64,000 nucleotides of DNA. Origin: Bacteroidia bacterium (GTDB taxonomy: Bacteria > Bacteroidota > Bacteroidia > Chitinophagales > UBA2359). Under the pieces are notes generated by a model. The model was not told where the DNA came from. It was given only the letters and a program-made list of their open reading frames with translations, and did not search any database. Position numbers and translations under genes: made by a program. Below are positions 37,198 through 47,879 of this stretch, in pieces (within the stretch, counting starts at the first letter, position 1; each line of letters opens with the position of its first letter). The stretch is from the NCBI GenBank assembly GCA_030427245.1, contig JAUHXA010000002.1, positions 124,001 to 188,000 of the forward strand, given 5' to 3'.

Positions 37198-38427
37198 CTA
37201 CTCTACTACTACTCGTACCAACTTATTGATTTTATCCATGTTTTGGTGCATTTCTTTGTAGGTATCAAACCGAAAAACAATGTTGCCGAGTGCAGCACCT
37301 GATTGATAAAAAGCACTGACTTTATGGGTTTTGTCTACATAAGGATGATGGGCATGAATCTTGTCTTTCAGGCTGTTATCCAATTGTATAGCCTTCAAAG
37401 TGCCTGACTCCAAAGAATGAAGCATATAGGAAGCATAGTAACCTTCTGGTGAAAAAAATCTTGGAGAGGTAAGCTGATATTGAACATTCAAACACCCTTC
37501 AACCGCAGCCGCTACCAAATTCACCCCATAGGTCAATTGAATCAACATAGGAATGTAATTGCCGCCACATCGAGGCCCGATTTCATTCACAAACACCTCT
37601 CCTTCTTTGGTTATCAACACATCTAAATTAAACGGCCCTTGAAAATACCCTGCTTTTAGAAGAATTCGTTCCAATTTTTCAGCCGCCTTTTTCAACAATG
37701 GAATCGAGTGTTCACTCGGAAAGGTTTCGGCGTAAGGTGCCATAAATCGAGAATCTGCATGAAAATGTCCGTCACCAAAAGCGACAAATACCAACCTGCC
37801 CATTTCCATATAACCATCTCCACAAACTTGCCGCCCCTGTTTTTCGATGTACTCTTCGACAATAATTTCCTTTTTGATAGACACTTCAAAGGCTTCTTCT
37901 ACCCGCTTTTCAGCCTCCTCCAATGTCCGCACTATCCCTACTCCCCTACTGCCCGAGCGGTCGACAGGCTTGACAATGACAGGTAGTTTCGCTAAACGAA
38001 TATAGGCAATCGCCGTTTGTTTGTCTTCTAATCCAAAATTTTGAAAGAATTGGGTTTGCAGTTCCTCTTCTTGAAGAAATTGACGAAACTTGGCTTTGTC
38101 TGTCAGCGTCAAAGCCGTTTGATAACTCGTCCCAGGCAGCTTCAATTTTTCGGCAACGTAAGCCACCGCAGGCATAGATACATCTGACGCAAAGGTCATA
38201 ATCCCATCTATTTTTTCCTTTTTTGCGATTTTTAGAATCCCTTCTTTATCAACCGTACTCATATTGTAGGCAGTTTCTGCATATTGATGGCAGGGATTGT
38301 TGGGATTGTTGTCGGTCGTGATGATTCGATATCCTCGACTGATAGCGTATTGAATTGGAGGAAGCTGAAAGGCAGCTGCACCTAAAAATAGGATTTTTTT
38401 CATGCTCGGTGATTGGTCAATAAACAA
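37198..38427 (-). CDS. ATP-grasp domain carboxylate-amine ligase-like protein
   Basis: KLPVIVKPVDRSGSRGVGIVRTLEEAEKRVEEA; EEYIEKQGRQVCGDGYM; VFVNEIGPRCGGNYIP. Confidence 0.88.
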   Translation of the reverse strand: MFIDQSPSMKKILFLGAAAFQLPPIQYAISRGYRIITTDNNPNNPCHQYAETAYNMSTVDKEGILKIAKKEKIDGIMTFASDVSMPAVAYVAEKLKLPGTSYQTALTLTDKAKFRQFLQEEELQTQFFQNFGLEDKQTAIAYIRLAKLPVIVKPVDRSGSRGVGIVRTLEEAEKRVEEAFEVSIKKEIIVEEYIEKQGRQVCGDGYMEMGRLVFVAFGDGHFHADSRFMAPYAETFPSEHSIPLLKKAAEKLERILLKAGYFQGPFNLDVLITKEGEVFVNEIGPRCGGNYIPMLIQLTYGVNLVAAAVEGCLNVQYQLTSPRFFSPEGYYASYMLHSLESGTLKAIQLDNSLKDKIHAHHPYVDKTHKVSAFYQSGAALGNIVFRFDTYKEMHQNMDKINKLVRVVVE

Positions 38428-38457
38428 TCGGCAAATTTAAGAATTCTTACTTATGTT

Positions 38458-40983
38458 CTACCTAATCACCACCTGTTGCGAATAATGTTTTCCTCCGCTG
38501 AGCATTTCCAAAATATACACACCACTGTTCAAGTCACTCAGGTCGAGTTCTTGCTGAAATAAGGGTTTGTCTTTGAAGCTCGAATGAGTGAAAACCTCTC
38601 GCCCCATTGTATCAAAAATAGTCAATTCAACTGCTCCAATATGCTCACCTTCAAAGGTCATTTGGAAGCGTCCATCGTTTGGATTCGGCGCCAATTGCAG
38701 CAATAAGCGAACATCTGGCGAAAAAATACCTACAATTTCGGTAAAACCCAATTCATCTGCTTTTACAAAATAAACATCCACCGAATTGTTTACAGTGACT
38801 GCTCCAGTCAAAGCATAGCCACCGTCTTCCGTTTGCAGTCCATCGTAAAAAGCGGGAAAACTGCCCACATCTTCTCCAAACAAACGAGTCCATTTTTCGA
38901 AGCCAAATCCATCTGTTTTCAACAAAAAGCCACGTCTTTGGGCATCCCCAGATTCTCCTACATTGCCGACCAACATGAAACCATTGTCACTCGTTTGCTC
39001 TATTACATAATTGTTGTAGCTGTAATCTTCGGTCAGCATTTCTCGTTCCCATAAGACATTGCCCAAATCGTCCAGTTTGGTCATGAGCAAGTTGGAAGTT
39101 AAAGACGTTTCGCCTGTTTGTGAACCGATTGCCACAAAACTACCTCCAATGGTTTCGGTCACATCGAAAGCCCTTGTTATCAAAGACACACTACTTCCCA
39201 TCAAACGCTCCCAAACGACCTCACCGTTTTCGTCGGTTTTGACCACTTGTGAAGGGGTGTAAAAAACGCCCGTTTCGGGGTCTTGCTGAAAGTTTGCTCG
39301 TCCAGCCAAGATGTAGCCGCCATCACTTGTTGGGTGAATATTATAGGCAACATTGCCTGGATAGCTGTTTTCCCAAACGATTTCCCCCATTGCGTCTATT
39401 TTGGCGAGATATACGCCACCTGCCAACAATCGTCCACACACGACTATGCTGCCATCGGCCAAGGCATCTACTCCTTTGGTGAAGACGGACAATAGTTGGT
39501 CGAATCGTCGAGTCCAAATCACATTCCCTTCATCGTCGGTTCGAGTCAGTTGAGGCAATAATACCCCTCCTTCATCGGCACTGATTCCATAAATCGCATA
39601 ACCACCATCGCTTGCTTGTGCAATGTTGTAACAAACATCCCTGCCATTGAAAAAGTCCAGAGTTTTTGTCCAAAGTACCTCTCCATCATCCGAAAGCTGA
39701 ATGAGGTAAATATCCAAGTCTCCTCGTTCATTGAAGCTCTCCGAATGACCACTCAATAGATAACCCCCATCCTGAGTTTGCAGTACGCCATAGCTTTGAT
39801 CAAAGTCTGCATTGCCCATTTCACCATAGCTTTGATGGGAAATTTCTTCCCCATTTTCGTCTAGGTGAATTGCCAAAACATCGTCTCCCGACCCATTGAA
39901 GCTATTTGCAGTACCTGCAATGATCAACTTATTGGAAGAATGAACAATGATGTCGTTGCCGTTTTCATAATTGCCGTAGCTGAAGTTTTTTTCAAAGATG
40001 AACTTTCCCTCTTTGTCCAACTTCAATACAAAAATATCCGTTCCCGCATCGGCATTGTCCTTCAAGCCCTCTCCTACTATCCACAAACTGCTGTCTGCCA
40101 TTTCGACCATTCGCATCGGTTCGATATTGTCGCCTAGAACAGGGTGTAAATACGTCCAAATGCTATCGCCCAAGCCATTTGTCTTGTGCACAAAAACAGC
40201 ACCTAAACCTCCACCTACTCCTGCCATAGATACATAGCCACCATCCTGTGTCTGTACTACGTCCCGAGCCTCTAAACGGCTAAAATCTGCCTCTTCTTCA
40301 ATCGTACTTGACCACTGAAAGTCTCCTTCCGGATCTGTTTTTATGAGAATCAATTCCTGGCCATTGTTCGCCGTAGCAGATGCCACTACAATAAAGCCTC
40401 TATCAAAAGTTTCTTGTACAGATTCCAAACTCATAATTGCCCCAAAACCTAAGGTATTGTCCCACTGCAATGCACCTTCCGAATCTATTTTGAGTAAATA
40501 AGGATTGCCGTCTCTATCTCCTGCAATCACAATTCCATCGCCTTCGGTTCGAGTCACATCTGCTGCTATCGTATTGAGATCGCCAACTGCTGTTGCCCAC
40601 ATTTCATTTCCATCGGCATCTGTTTTCACTGCAAAAATCTGTGGATTATTGGGCAAAAAATTGGTATTCCCAACACAAATCAAACTTCCGTCTGCCAATT
40701 CTCGCACGCTAATTCCTACTTCGTTGGCTCCCGTTCCGTAGGCTCCTGACCAAATCTCGTTACCATCTGGGTCGGTTTTCACCAAATAAATGTCATAGCC
40801 TCCTGCTCCAAAATTGGCAGTCGTTCCCACAAAAACCAAGTTTCCATCAGCGGTTTCTATCACCGATTCGCCAAAATCACCTGTATTGCCTCCACCATAC
40901 GTTCCCTGAAAAATGGTCTGAAACTGTGCGTACAATCCATTCGTAATCAAAAAGCTGCAAATTATTAGTATCCATTTTTTCAT
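38458..40983 (-). CDS. Secreted repeat (beta-propeller-like) protein with T9SS C-terminal sorting domain
   Basis: Signal peptide; many TxDGGYxxxG..S..G..DxxLxKxDxxGxxxW repeats; tail LAPNPNDGRFQMTFEG...SQQVVIR. Confidence 0.9.
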   Translation of the reverse strand: MKKWILIICSFLITNGLYAQFQTIFQGTYGGGNTGDFGESVIETADGNLVFVGTTANFGAGGYDIYLVKTDPDGNEIWSGAYGTGANEVGISVRELADGSLICVGNTNFLPNNPQIFAVKTDADGNEMWATAVGDLNTIAADVTRTEGDGIVIAGDRDGNPYLLKIDSEGALQWDNTLGFGAIMSLESVQETFDRGFIVVASATANNGQELILIKTDPEGDFQWSSTIEEEADFSRLEARDVVQTQDGGYVSMAGVGGGLGAVFVHKTNGLGDSIWTYLHPVLGDNIEPMRMVEMADSSLWIVGEGLKDNADAGTDIFVLKLDKEGKFIFEKNFSYGNYENGNDIIVHSSNKLIIAGTANSFNGSGDDVLAIHLDENGEEISHQSYGEMGNADFDQSYGVLQTQDGGYLLSGHSESFNERGDLDIYLIQLSDDGEVLWTKTLDFFNGRDVCYNIAQASDGGYAIYGISADEGGVLLPQLTRTDDEGNVIWTRRFDQLLSVFTKGVDALADGSIVVCGRLLAGGVYLAKIDAMGEIVWENSYPGNVAYNIHPTSDGGYILAGRANFQQDPETGVFYTPSQVVKTDENGEVVWERLMGSSVSLITRAFDVTETIGGSFVAIGSQTGETSLTSNLLMTKLDDLGNVLWEREMLTEDYSYNNYVIEQTSDNGFMLVGNVGESGDAQRRGFLLKTDGFGFEKWTRLFGEDVGSFPAFYDGLQTEDGGYALTGAVTVNNSVDVYFVKADELGFTEIVGIFSPDVRLLLQLAPNPNDGRFQMTFEGEHIGAVELTIFDTMGREVFTHSSFKDKPLFQQELDLSDLNSGVYILEMLSGGKHYSQQVVIR

Positions 40984-41137
40984 CTGTATATTTTTTAAAG
41001 GTCAGATGGAACTTACCAAAAATTGAATATTATCGTGACTGACCTCTCGTCAAGTTTACTTTTGCCAAACAAAATAACAGTAAGTTCCTCAATTAAATTG
41101 AAGTCTTGCTTACTCTTTTGCCGCAAAAATAAATAAA

Positions 41138-41239
41138 AGATGAAACGTCCATGATCAAATAATCATTAAAACACAAAGGGAAATGATTATTTAGTTCATG
41201 GTAAGTTCCATCTGACCTTCAAATAGGAAAAATAAACAG
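41138..41239 (+). repeat. Leader repeat copy B, ending at an ATG of a 9-codon ORF (MENAFSSSA*)
   Basis: agatgaaacgtccatgatcaaataatcattaaaacacaaagggaaatgattatttagttcatggtaagttccatctgaccttcaaataggaaaaataaacag. Confidence 0.85.
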
Positions 41240-41246
41240 ATGGAAA

Positions 41247-42041
41247 ATGCTTTTTCCTCAAGTGCTTAACATTTTCTTCCTATATTTGGTAGAAGTTGTA
41301 AACACCCTAACACCCAACATATCTTTCAAAATTATGGAAAAATCACCTATAGAAAGAGGAATGGAAAAGGTAAGTCAAGCGTCTATGAAAATCCTCTACA
41401 TCCATCACCCTCACCAACTCAATGAAAGAGCCCTTGATACCTATCTCAAAGAGCTTCCTATGCCTATTCGAGAAAAAATTCGCAGATACCGACGTTGGAA
41501 AGACCAACAGGCTGGTTTGTGGGGAAAACTCTTACTGATGAAAGGTTTGGAAGATATGGGCTATGGTAAAAACCTAATTCCTCACCTTCAATATACTTCC
41601 TACCAACGTCCTTTTTTGCCCAAGAATCTGGGCATCCGATTAGACTTCAATATCACTCATTCTGGCTTTGTAGCAGCTTGTGTTCTTAGTAAGAAACAAC
41701 GTATAGGCATTGACATAGAACACATTCGCCCCATCAAAATTTACCATTTTACACAGCAGTTTTCCAAAACAGAATTGCAGGAAATGTACGATGCAGACAA
41801 TACCGAAAAGGCTTTCTTTAAACGTTGGTGCCAGAAAGAGGCCATTATCAAGGTAGATGGTCGGGGATTGAGTATTCCATTACCACAGGTTCACATTGAT
41901 GGTTTGACGGCCAAAGTAGAAGACCAAATATTTTTTCTAAAACCATTGGATTTAGTGGAAGGATATGAGGGATATTTGGCCTCTACCAAACCCATTGAAA
42001 ACATTGAAATACAAGAATTGAATCTTGAAGATTTTATATAA
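41247..42041 (+). CDS. 4'-phosphopantetheinyl transferase superfamily (start possibly at 41334)
   Basis: FNITHSGFVAACVLSKKQRIGIDIEHIRPIKI...FFKRWCQKEAIIKVDGRGLSIPL (Sfp-type motifs). Confidence 0.92.
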   Translation: MLFPQVLNIFFLYLVEVVNTLTPNISFKIMEKSPIERGMEKVSQASMKILYIHHPHQLNERALDTYLKELPMPIREKIRRYRRWKDQQAGLWGKLLLMKGLEDMGYGKNLIPHLQYTSYQRPFLPKNLGIRLDFNITHSGFVAACVLSKKQRIGIDIEHIRPIKIYHFTQQFSKTELQEMYDADNTEKAFFKRWCQKEAIIKVDGRGLSIPLPQVHIDGLTAKVEDQIFFLKPLDLVEGYEGYLASTKPIENIEIQELNLEDFI

Positions 42042-42042
42042 T

Positions 42043-42615
42043 TTACATCTCGACTAACGGCTTCCTTTTCTTCGCCACTATCGCCTCCGCAAACCACAAA
42101 AATTCTCCGGCAAAATCCACAAATCCTTGTTCTACATCTGCTTCAACAGGCACTCCGTCAACATCAAAAGCTACGTCTACATAAGGCACAATGAGCTTCA
42201 AAGGCATCGCATATCCTCCTATCGAAAGCACCAACTGTTGCATAGAAGTTGAGGCATTGATACCACCCATTCTGCCTGTTGCAGCCGCTGCTACACCAAT
42301 GGGTTTGCGGTGAAATTCTACCCAAAAATAATCCAGCATGTTTTTGAGTGCGCCAGTGCAAGTACCATGATATTCGGGTGACACCCAAACCATTGCATCG
42401 GCTTGGTGAAGTAGTCCTTGTAGTTCGGTTAGGCCCTGTGGCAGAGTTTCGAGGCTGCCGTAGGTTTCTTCCATAATCGGAAGCGGGTAGTTCATCAAAT
42501 CTATTAGGTGAATATCGGCTGTTTGATATTCGTTCAATTTTGTGGTCAAATACTCCGCTACACGATGGGTTTCTCGTCCTATCCGAACGCTTCCCGAAAT
42601 CACAACAATCTTCAT
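42043..42615 (-). CDS. NADPH-dependent FMN reductase family (ORF extends to 42666)
   Basis: MKIVVISGSVRIGRETHRVAEYL; MVWVSPEYHGTCTGALKNMLDYFW. Confidence 0.92.
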   Translation of the reverse strand: MKIVVISGSVRIGRETHRVAEYLTTKLNEYQTADIHLIDLMNYPLPIMEETYGSLETLPQGLTELQGLLHQADAMVWVSPEYHGTCTGALKNMLDYFWVEFHRKPIGVAAAATGRMGGINASTSMQQLVLSIGGYAMPLKLIVPYVDVAFDVDGVPVEADVEQGFVDFAGEFLWFAEAIVAKKRKPLVEM

Positions 42616-42656
42616 ATATCTCTTAAATTGGTGGTTAATTATTTTTATATTGGCAG

Positions 42657-43352
42657 ATGAAAACACAAAAAATCATCCCCTTTAGTATATTTTTCAGTCT
42701 ATTGACTGCTGCACATATTGCAGTGAGCGTTGAAACAACTTTCTTGGCTTATCTAACCAAGCCCATGTTAATGCTTGTTTTGGGTATTTTTTTCTACCAA
42801 AATGCTCCCAAACCGCTTGCCACACTCAGCAAAATTACACTTTTTGCGCTGTTCTTTTCTTGGTTGGGTGATGTGTTGTTGATGTTTCAAGAATACAAAT
42901 CCATCTTTTTTCTGTTGGGTTTGGTGAGTTTTTTGATTGCTCACCTCTTTTATATATTTGCTTTTACCAAAACTCCGAAGTCTGCAAAAGGTTCAAGCAA
43001 AGTTTTAGTGGTAGCAGTTCCCGTTTATATTTTGATTGGCGTGGGTTCCATTAGCTTTCTCAAAGAAGGGTTGGGAGAGATGCTGATTCCCGTGATTGTC
43101 TATTCTACCACCATCATTGTGATGAACATCATGGCGGTTAGTCGCTATGGTAAGGTATCAAATTCAAGTTTTTGGTGGGTGATGATAGGGGCGATTTCTT
43201 TTTTGGTTTCGGATTCCTTGATTGCGATCAATAAATTTTATGCGCCTATTGCAGCTCCAAGTTTTTGGATTATGTCAACTTATTGCTTGGGACAGTTCCT
43301 GATTGTGATAGGGATATTGAAACAATCTCTAAAAAAACCACTTGTCGCTTAG
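42657..43352 (+). CDS. YhhN/TMEM86-family membrane protein (lysoplasmalogenase-like)
   Basis: Multi-TM; TKPMLMLVLGIFFY, ALFFSWLGDVLLMF, FLIAHLFYIFAF. Confidence 0.85.
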   Translation: MKTQKIIPFSIFFSLLTAAHIAVSVETTFLAYLTKPMLMLVLGIFFYQNAPKPLATLSKITLFALFFSWLGDVLLMFQEYKSIFFLLGLVSFLIAHLFYIFAFTKTPKSAKGSSKVLVVAVPVYILIGVGSISFLKEGLGEMLIPVIVYSTTIIVMNIMAVSRYGKVSNSSFWWVMIGAISFLVSDSLIAINKFYAPIAAPSFWIMSTYCLGQFLIVIGILKQSLKKPLVA

Positions 43353-43437
43353 CCCACACTCCAAACCAAAACAAAGCAGTAATATTGCAGACTTTTTTAT
43401 AGCAATATTCTACATCCATCATTTACAAACATCAAAA

Positions 43438-46434
43438 ATGAACAAACTTTTTCTCATATCATTGATTTTCATTGGTTTATCTCTTCAGACACAAGCTCAG
43501 GATCGTCACGAACACGAAATAGACCTCAATGAAGTTTCGGTTTTTGCGGATAGGTTACACATTGAAATAGAAAATCCTGTCGAACAACAGCGACTCCAAA
43601 ACTCTGAAACGTGGAATCAATTTGAAGCTAAGCATGGTTCTTGGTTTGCGAGCTTCAATACGATTACCGAATTGCCAATGCGGGCAGCAGGCAAAGGCAT
43701 TGAAGTAGGCATGGAAGGAACCGTTCAACAAAAAGCCATGTTTTTTTTGCAGCGAGAATTGGGTGATTTTCAATTGCCGATTGCAGAATTGCAGTTCCAA
43801 CAAACCAACAAAACTCCCAAATACGATTTTGTTCAGTTCAAGCAGTTTCACAAAGGAATGGAGGTTTTGAACAGCAATGCTTCGGTGCGAATGACGAATG
43901 ATAACAAAGTGGTTGCATTCACCTTAGACCTTTTCAAAGAGATTGAAGTGAGTGAACAAGCAGCTTTGCCTTTGCAGGTATTGAAGCAGTTGTCAAAAAA
44001 AGACATTGAAGGAACAGTAGCTTCTATTTCGATAAATCCAACCACAAAAATTTTACCGATTCCTTTTTCAAAGAATAAGTACGAGTTTAAGACAGTTTAT
44101 GAAGCAGATATTGTAGGAGAAGGCGAACACAATGAGCCGTTTAACTATTATGCGCTGATAGATGTGCATACAGGGAAAGCGTATTACCGCAGCAATCGAA
44201 TAGCGACTTACCATGTAGAAGAAATGGCTGACAATCCTTATATGATGGGAGTAGTGACGGACAATTCTAATTTGGAGAGTGAATCGAGGGCTTTGCCAAA
44301 TATGCGGGTGGTGATTGGAGAAGAGGAATTTATCACCGATTCAGAAGGTCGAATTCCATTCACGACCGATACCCGATTGGAGGGCATTGCCTATTTAGAA
44401 GGTCCTTATTGTCGGGTTTTGATTGGCGAAGAGGGCGAAAATGTGCCTTCTTATCCGATTGTGATTCCTGTGAATAGCAATGAAGTACACCTACCCGATA
44501 CGGCAAAACTGTGGGAATCTTCGGTTTTTTACCATACCAATCGGGTGCATGATTTTATGAAGCTTTGGATGCCTCAAGAATTTACTTTGTTGGATTATTC
44601 GATGCCAACAAGAGTACAACGCACCGATGGGAGTTGTAATGCTTTTTACAACTGGAATGGCATCAACTTCTATGAAGAAGGGGGCGGGTGTTATACTCTG
44701 GCAGAATTTGCGGATGTGGTTTTTCACGAATATGGTCATGGCATCAATCACCGAGTGTATGAATATTATGGTGGTTCGATGTCGAACAGTTCTATCAATG
44801 AAGGCTATGCAGATGTTTGGGCTTTGGGAATAACGCAAGATAAGATTTTGGCAGGAGGCTATATGACGAGTAACCCCAATTCGTTTATTCGTCGCTATAA
44901 TGGTTCAAAAAAGCGTTTTCCTCAAAATTGGGTGAATGGCTTGCAGCACAACAATGGGGAAATCATTGCAGGATCGTGGATAGATTTGCAGGCTGCAATC
45001 GGTTTTGAGACGGCATTTGAATTGTTTGTACAAAGTCAAGCAAATGCTCCAATGCGTCCGAATGGTCAAGAAGGACGTTTGTATTCCGATGTCCTTTTTG
45101 AAGCCTTGATTGCAGACGATGATGATGGCGATTTGGCGAATGGCACACCTCACAGTCAGGAGATTTTCAAGGCGTTTGGCGACCACGGAATTTTCTTGCA
45201 AGTGGATGCAGATATTACCTTTGAAGAAATACAAAATGTTCCTGCCAATACGGTTATTGAAGTACCTGTGGAGTTAGATATCGATTTCAATTATTTGCCT
45301 TATTTAGAGCGTATCCGATTGAAGTACAAAGACCAACGTGCAGCAAATTTTAAAGACATTGACGTAATCAGTTTGACAGGTGACAACAACTATACCGCAT
45401 TTATGTTGCCTTTTGAAAAAGGAACAGTGGTCAATTTTTACTTTGAACTGCAAGACAATGGCGGCGCTAGTTTACCTCCAATTACTTTCCCTTATGGTGT
45501 GACCAACGAGAACCTACCAAACCATCCTTATCAACTCTTGGTGGGTTACAACCTGCTCGAAAATGACGATTTTTCGGGTTCGGCTGATTTGTGGACGATT
45601 GGAACGCCTCAAGATGATGCAAATGCAGGTGTATGGGAGATTGGTTCGCCTACGGCCACTCGTTTGTTTTCGAATGAACTGGTTCAGTCGGGTTTGGATT
45701 ATTCTAAAAGTGACGACAATCAATGTGCGGTGACAGGACTGAATACTGAATTTCAGGATTATAGTTTGGACGAAAACCGAACAGGAGTTTGGGGTGGCAA
45801 AACTTCGATTACCTCACCTATTTACGACTTGACTGGATTTGAAGAACCTGCGTTTTCGTATTACCGTTGGTTTACGAATCATCAAGGGGTGAATCCAAAT
45901 ACGGAGTCTTGGAAAGTGTATATCACGAATGATGGCGAAACTTGGAAATTGGTGGAAAATACGCTTACAGGTGATAGAAGCTGGCGATTTGTAGCAGTAC
46001 GGGTGCGAGACTATGTAGAACCTTCTGCAATGGTTCAACTGCGATTTGTGGCAGAGGATAAAGTACCTCAAATTGACCCAATTGGTGGTGGAGAGCCTTA
46101 TGATGGAGTGAGTTTGGTCGAAGCTATGATTGATGATATTGCCCTATACGATACGGAATTGACAACAGCTATTGAAGATTTTGCAGTGGAACAAAATGAT
46201 TGGTTGACTTATCCAAATCCTACCAATGAAACCTTGAACGTTCGCTATTTTGGCGAAAATTTCAAAGCCAACTCTACGCTTCAAATCTATGCGATTACGG
46301 GACAATTGGTGCATCAACAAGCCTTACAAAGCGGCACAGAAAGGATTGATACTCGCTCATTAGCGGAAGGCATCTATTTGCTGCAAATTGTGGGTGAAGA
46401 GGTATTGTATCAGCAGAAAATTGTGGTGGAATAA
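43438..46434 (+). CDS. Secreted M36 (fungalysin-like) metalloprotease with T9SS sorting domain (ORF extends to 43342)
   Basis: VVFHEYGHGINHRVYEYYGGSMSNSSINEGYADVWALG (HExxH variant and downstream E); tail LTYPNPTNETLNVRYFG...YQQKIVVE. Confidence 0.9.
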   Translation: MNKLFLISLIFIGLSLQTQAQDRHEHEIDLNEVSVFADRLHIEIENPVEQQRLQNSETWNQFEAKHGSWFASFNTITELPMRAAGKGIEVGMEGTVQQKAMFFLQRELGDFQLPIAELQFQQTNKTPKYDFVQFKQFHKGMEVLNSNASVRMTNDNKVVAFTLDLFKEIEVSEQAALPLQVLKQLSKKDIEGTVASISINPTTKILPIPFSKNKYEFKTVYEADIVGEGEHNEPFNYYALIDVHTGKAYYRSNRIATYHVEEMADNPYMMGVVTDNSNLESESRALPNMRVVIGEEEFITDSEGRIPFTTDTRLEGIAYLEGPYCRVLIGEEGENVPSYPIVIPVNSNEVHLPDTAKLWESSVFYHTNRVHDFMKLWMPQEFTLLDYSMPTRVQRTDGSCNAFYNWNGINFYEEGGGCYTLAEFADVVFHEYGHGINHRVYEYYGGSMSNSSINEGYADVWALGITQDKILAGGYMTSNPNSFIRRYNGSKKRFPQNWVNGLQHNNGEIIAGSWIDLQAAIGFETAFELFVQSQANAPMRPNGQEGRLYSDVLFEALIADDDDGDLANGTPHSQEIFKAFGDHGIFLQVDADITFEEIQNVPANTVIEVPVELDIDFNYLPYLERIRLKYKDQRAANFKDIDVISLTGDNNYTAFMLPFEKGTVVNFYFELQDNGGASLPPITFPYGVTNENLPNHPYQLLVGYNLLENDDFSGSADLWTIGTPQDDANAGVWEIGSPTATRLFSNELVQSGLDYSKSDDNQCAVTGLNTEFQDYSLDENRTGVWGGKTSITSPIYDLTGFEEPAFSYYRWFTNHQGVNPNTESWKVYITNDGETWKLVENTLTGDRSWRFVAVRVRDYVEPSAMVQLRFVAEDKVPQIDPIGGGEPYDGVSLVEAMIDDIALYDTELTTAIEDFAVEQNDWLTYPNPTNETLNVRYFGENFKANSTLQIYAITGQLVHQQALQSGTERIDTRSLAEGIYLLQIVGEEVLYQQKIVVE

Positions 46435-46514
46435 GAAGATAAAGATTGAACTTCTTTTGCGAATTTAAGTTTTATATTGGAATAGTAAAAACTAAATAAA
46501 ACGTTCCTAATTTT

Positions 46515-47879
46515 ATGTCAACCAAAATCTTCAAAAGCACAAACCCCTTCAATCTTGTAACTATTGCAGAATATGAAGAACTGAGTGATCAGCAAATCCA
46601 AAACAAACTACAAAAAGCAGAGGACGCTTATAAACATTGGTCTCGAACGAGTTTTGACAAACGTGGGGAATGGATGCTCAACATAGCCCATCTACTCAAA
46701 AACGAAACCGACCGATATGCTCGAACCATCACAGCCGAAATGGGCAAACCCATCGAACAAGCTCGTGCCGAAATCGAAAAATGTGCGTGGGTTTGTGAGT
46801 ATTATGCCGAAAACGCCGCTAAGTTTTTGAAGGACAAACACATCCAAACGGATGCCACCGAAAGTTGGGTCAGTTACGAGCCGATTGGCTGTGTGATGGC
46901 AATTATGCCCTGGAATTATCCTTTTTGGCAGTTTTTCCGATACGCTGCACCGACCATTATGGCAGGCAATGTGGGCATCCTCAAACACGCTTCCAACGTT
47001 TTTGGTTGTGCAACACAGATGGAAGAACTCTTTTTGGAAGCCCATTTTCCAGAAGGCGTTTTTCAAAACCTAACTATTTCGAGTGAGAAAGTTGCAGGAA
47101 TCTTAGAGGACAGCCGAGTGAAAGCCGTTACGATTACAGGCAGCGAAGGCGCAGGTTCGGCAGTGGCTTCAAAAGCAGGCGAACACATCAAAAAATCGGT
47201 TTTGGAGTTGGGCGGAAGTAATGCTTTTGTGGTATTGGACGATGCAGATATAGACAAAGCCATTGAAGTGGGTTATTGGGCAAGACTTCAAAATACGGGG
47301 CAAAGCTGCATTGCCGCCAAACGTTTCATTTTGCAAGAAAACATTGCAGAACAGTTTATGGAAGGCTTCAAAGCCAAATTTGAAGAAATGAAGGTAGAGA
47401 ACCCTCTAGATGAGAACACGAAAATTGGGCCAATGGCTCGTGTCAACCTTGCAGAAGAATTAGAAAAACAAATGCAAGAATCGATTGACAAAGGTGCAAA
47501 AGTGTTGGTAGGAGGAAGCCGAACCAATGCTAAATTTACCCCAACAATTCTTACCAATATCAAAGAAGGAACGCCTGCTTATAGCGAAGAACTCTTTGGC
47601 CCTGTGGCTTCTGTCTTTACGGTCAAAACCGATGAAGAAGCCGTAACATTGGCAAATGCTACCAACTTTGGTTTGGGTGATACGCTTTTCACAAGCAATA
47701 TGGAACGTGCCAAAAAGTTGATTCCACACTTTGAGGGAGGTGCAGTGTTTGTAAACGAATTGGTGAAGTCCGACCCTCGTTTGCCGTTTGGCGGCACAAA
47801 AATTTCGGGCTATGGCCGAGAATTGTCGGAGGATGGAATCATGGAATTTGTGAACAAAAAAACGGTGTATTTGAAGTAA
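46515..47879 (+). CDS. NAD-dependent succinate-semialdehyde/aldehyde dehydrogenase
   Basis: MPWNYPFWQFFRYAAPTIMAGNVGILKHASN; VLELGGSNAFVVLDDADID; NTGQSCIAAKRFIL; LFGPVASVF. Confidence 0.95.
   Translation: MSTKIFKSTNPFNLVTIAEYEELSDQQIQNKLQKAEDAYKHWSRTSFDKRGEWMLNIAHLLKNETDRYARTITAEMGKPIEQARAEIEKCAWVCEYYAENAAKFLKDKHIQTDATESWVSYEPIGCVMAIMPWNYPFWQFFRYAAPTIMAGNVGILKHASNVFGCATQMEELFLEAHFPEGVFQNLTISSEKVAGILEDSRVKAVTITGSEGAGSAVASKAGEHIKKSVLELGGSNAFVVLDDADIDKAIEVGYWARLQNTGQSCIAAKRFILQENIAEQFMEGFKAKFEEMKVENPLDENTKIGPMARVNLAEELEKQMQESIDKGAKVLVGGSRTNAKFTPTILTNIKEGTPAYSEELFGPVASVFTVKTDEEAVTLANATNFGLGDTLFTSNMERAKKLIPHFEGGAVFVNELVKSDPRLPFGGTKISGYGRELSEDGIMEFVNKKTVYLK

Noticed and set aside
41247-42041. Biosynthetic gene cluster around the phosphopantetheinyl transferase
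   Set aside because: No NRPS/PKS, fatty-acid-like or carrier-protein genes nearby; PPTase alone is not evidence.
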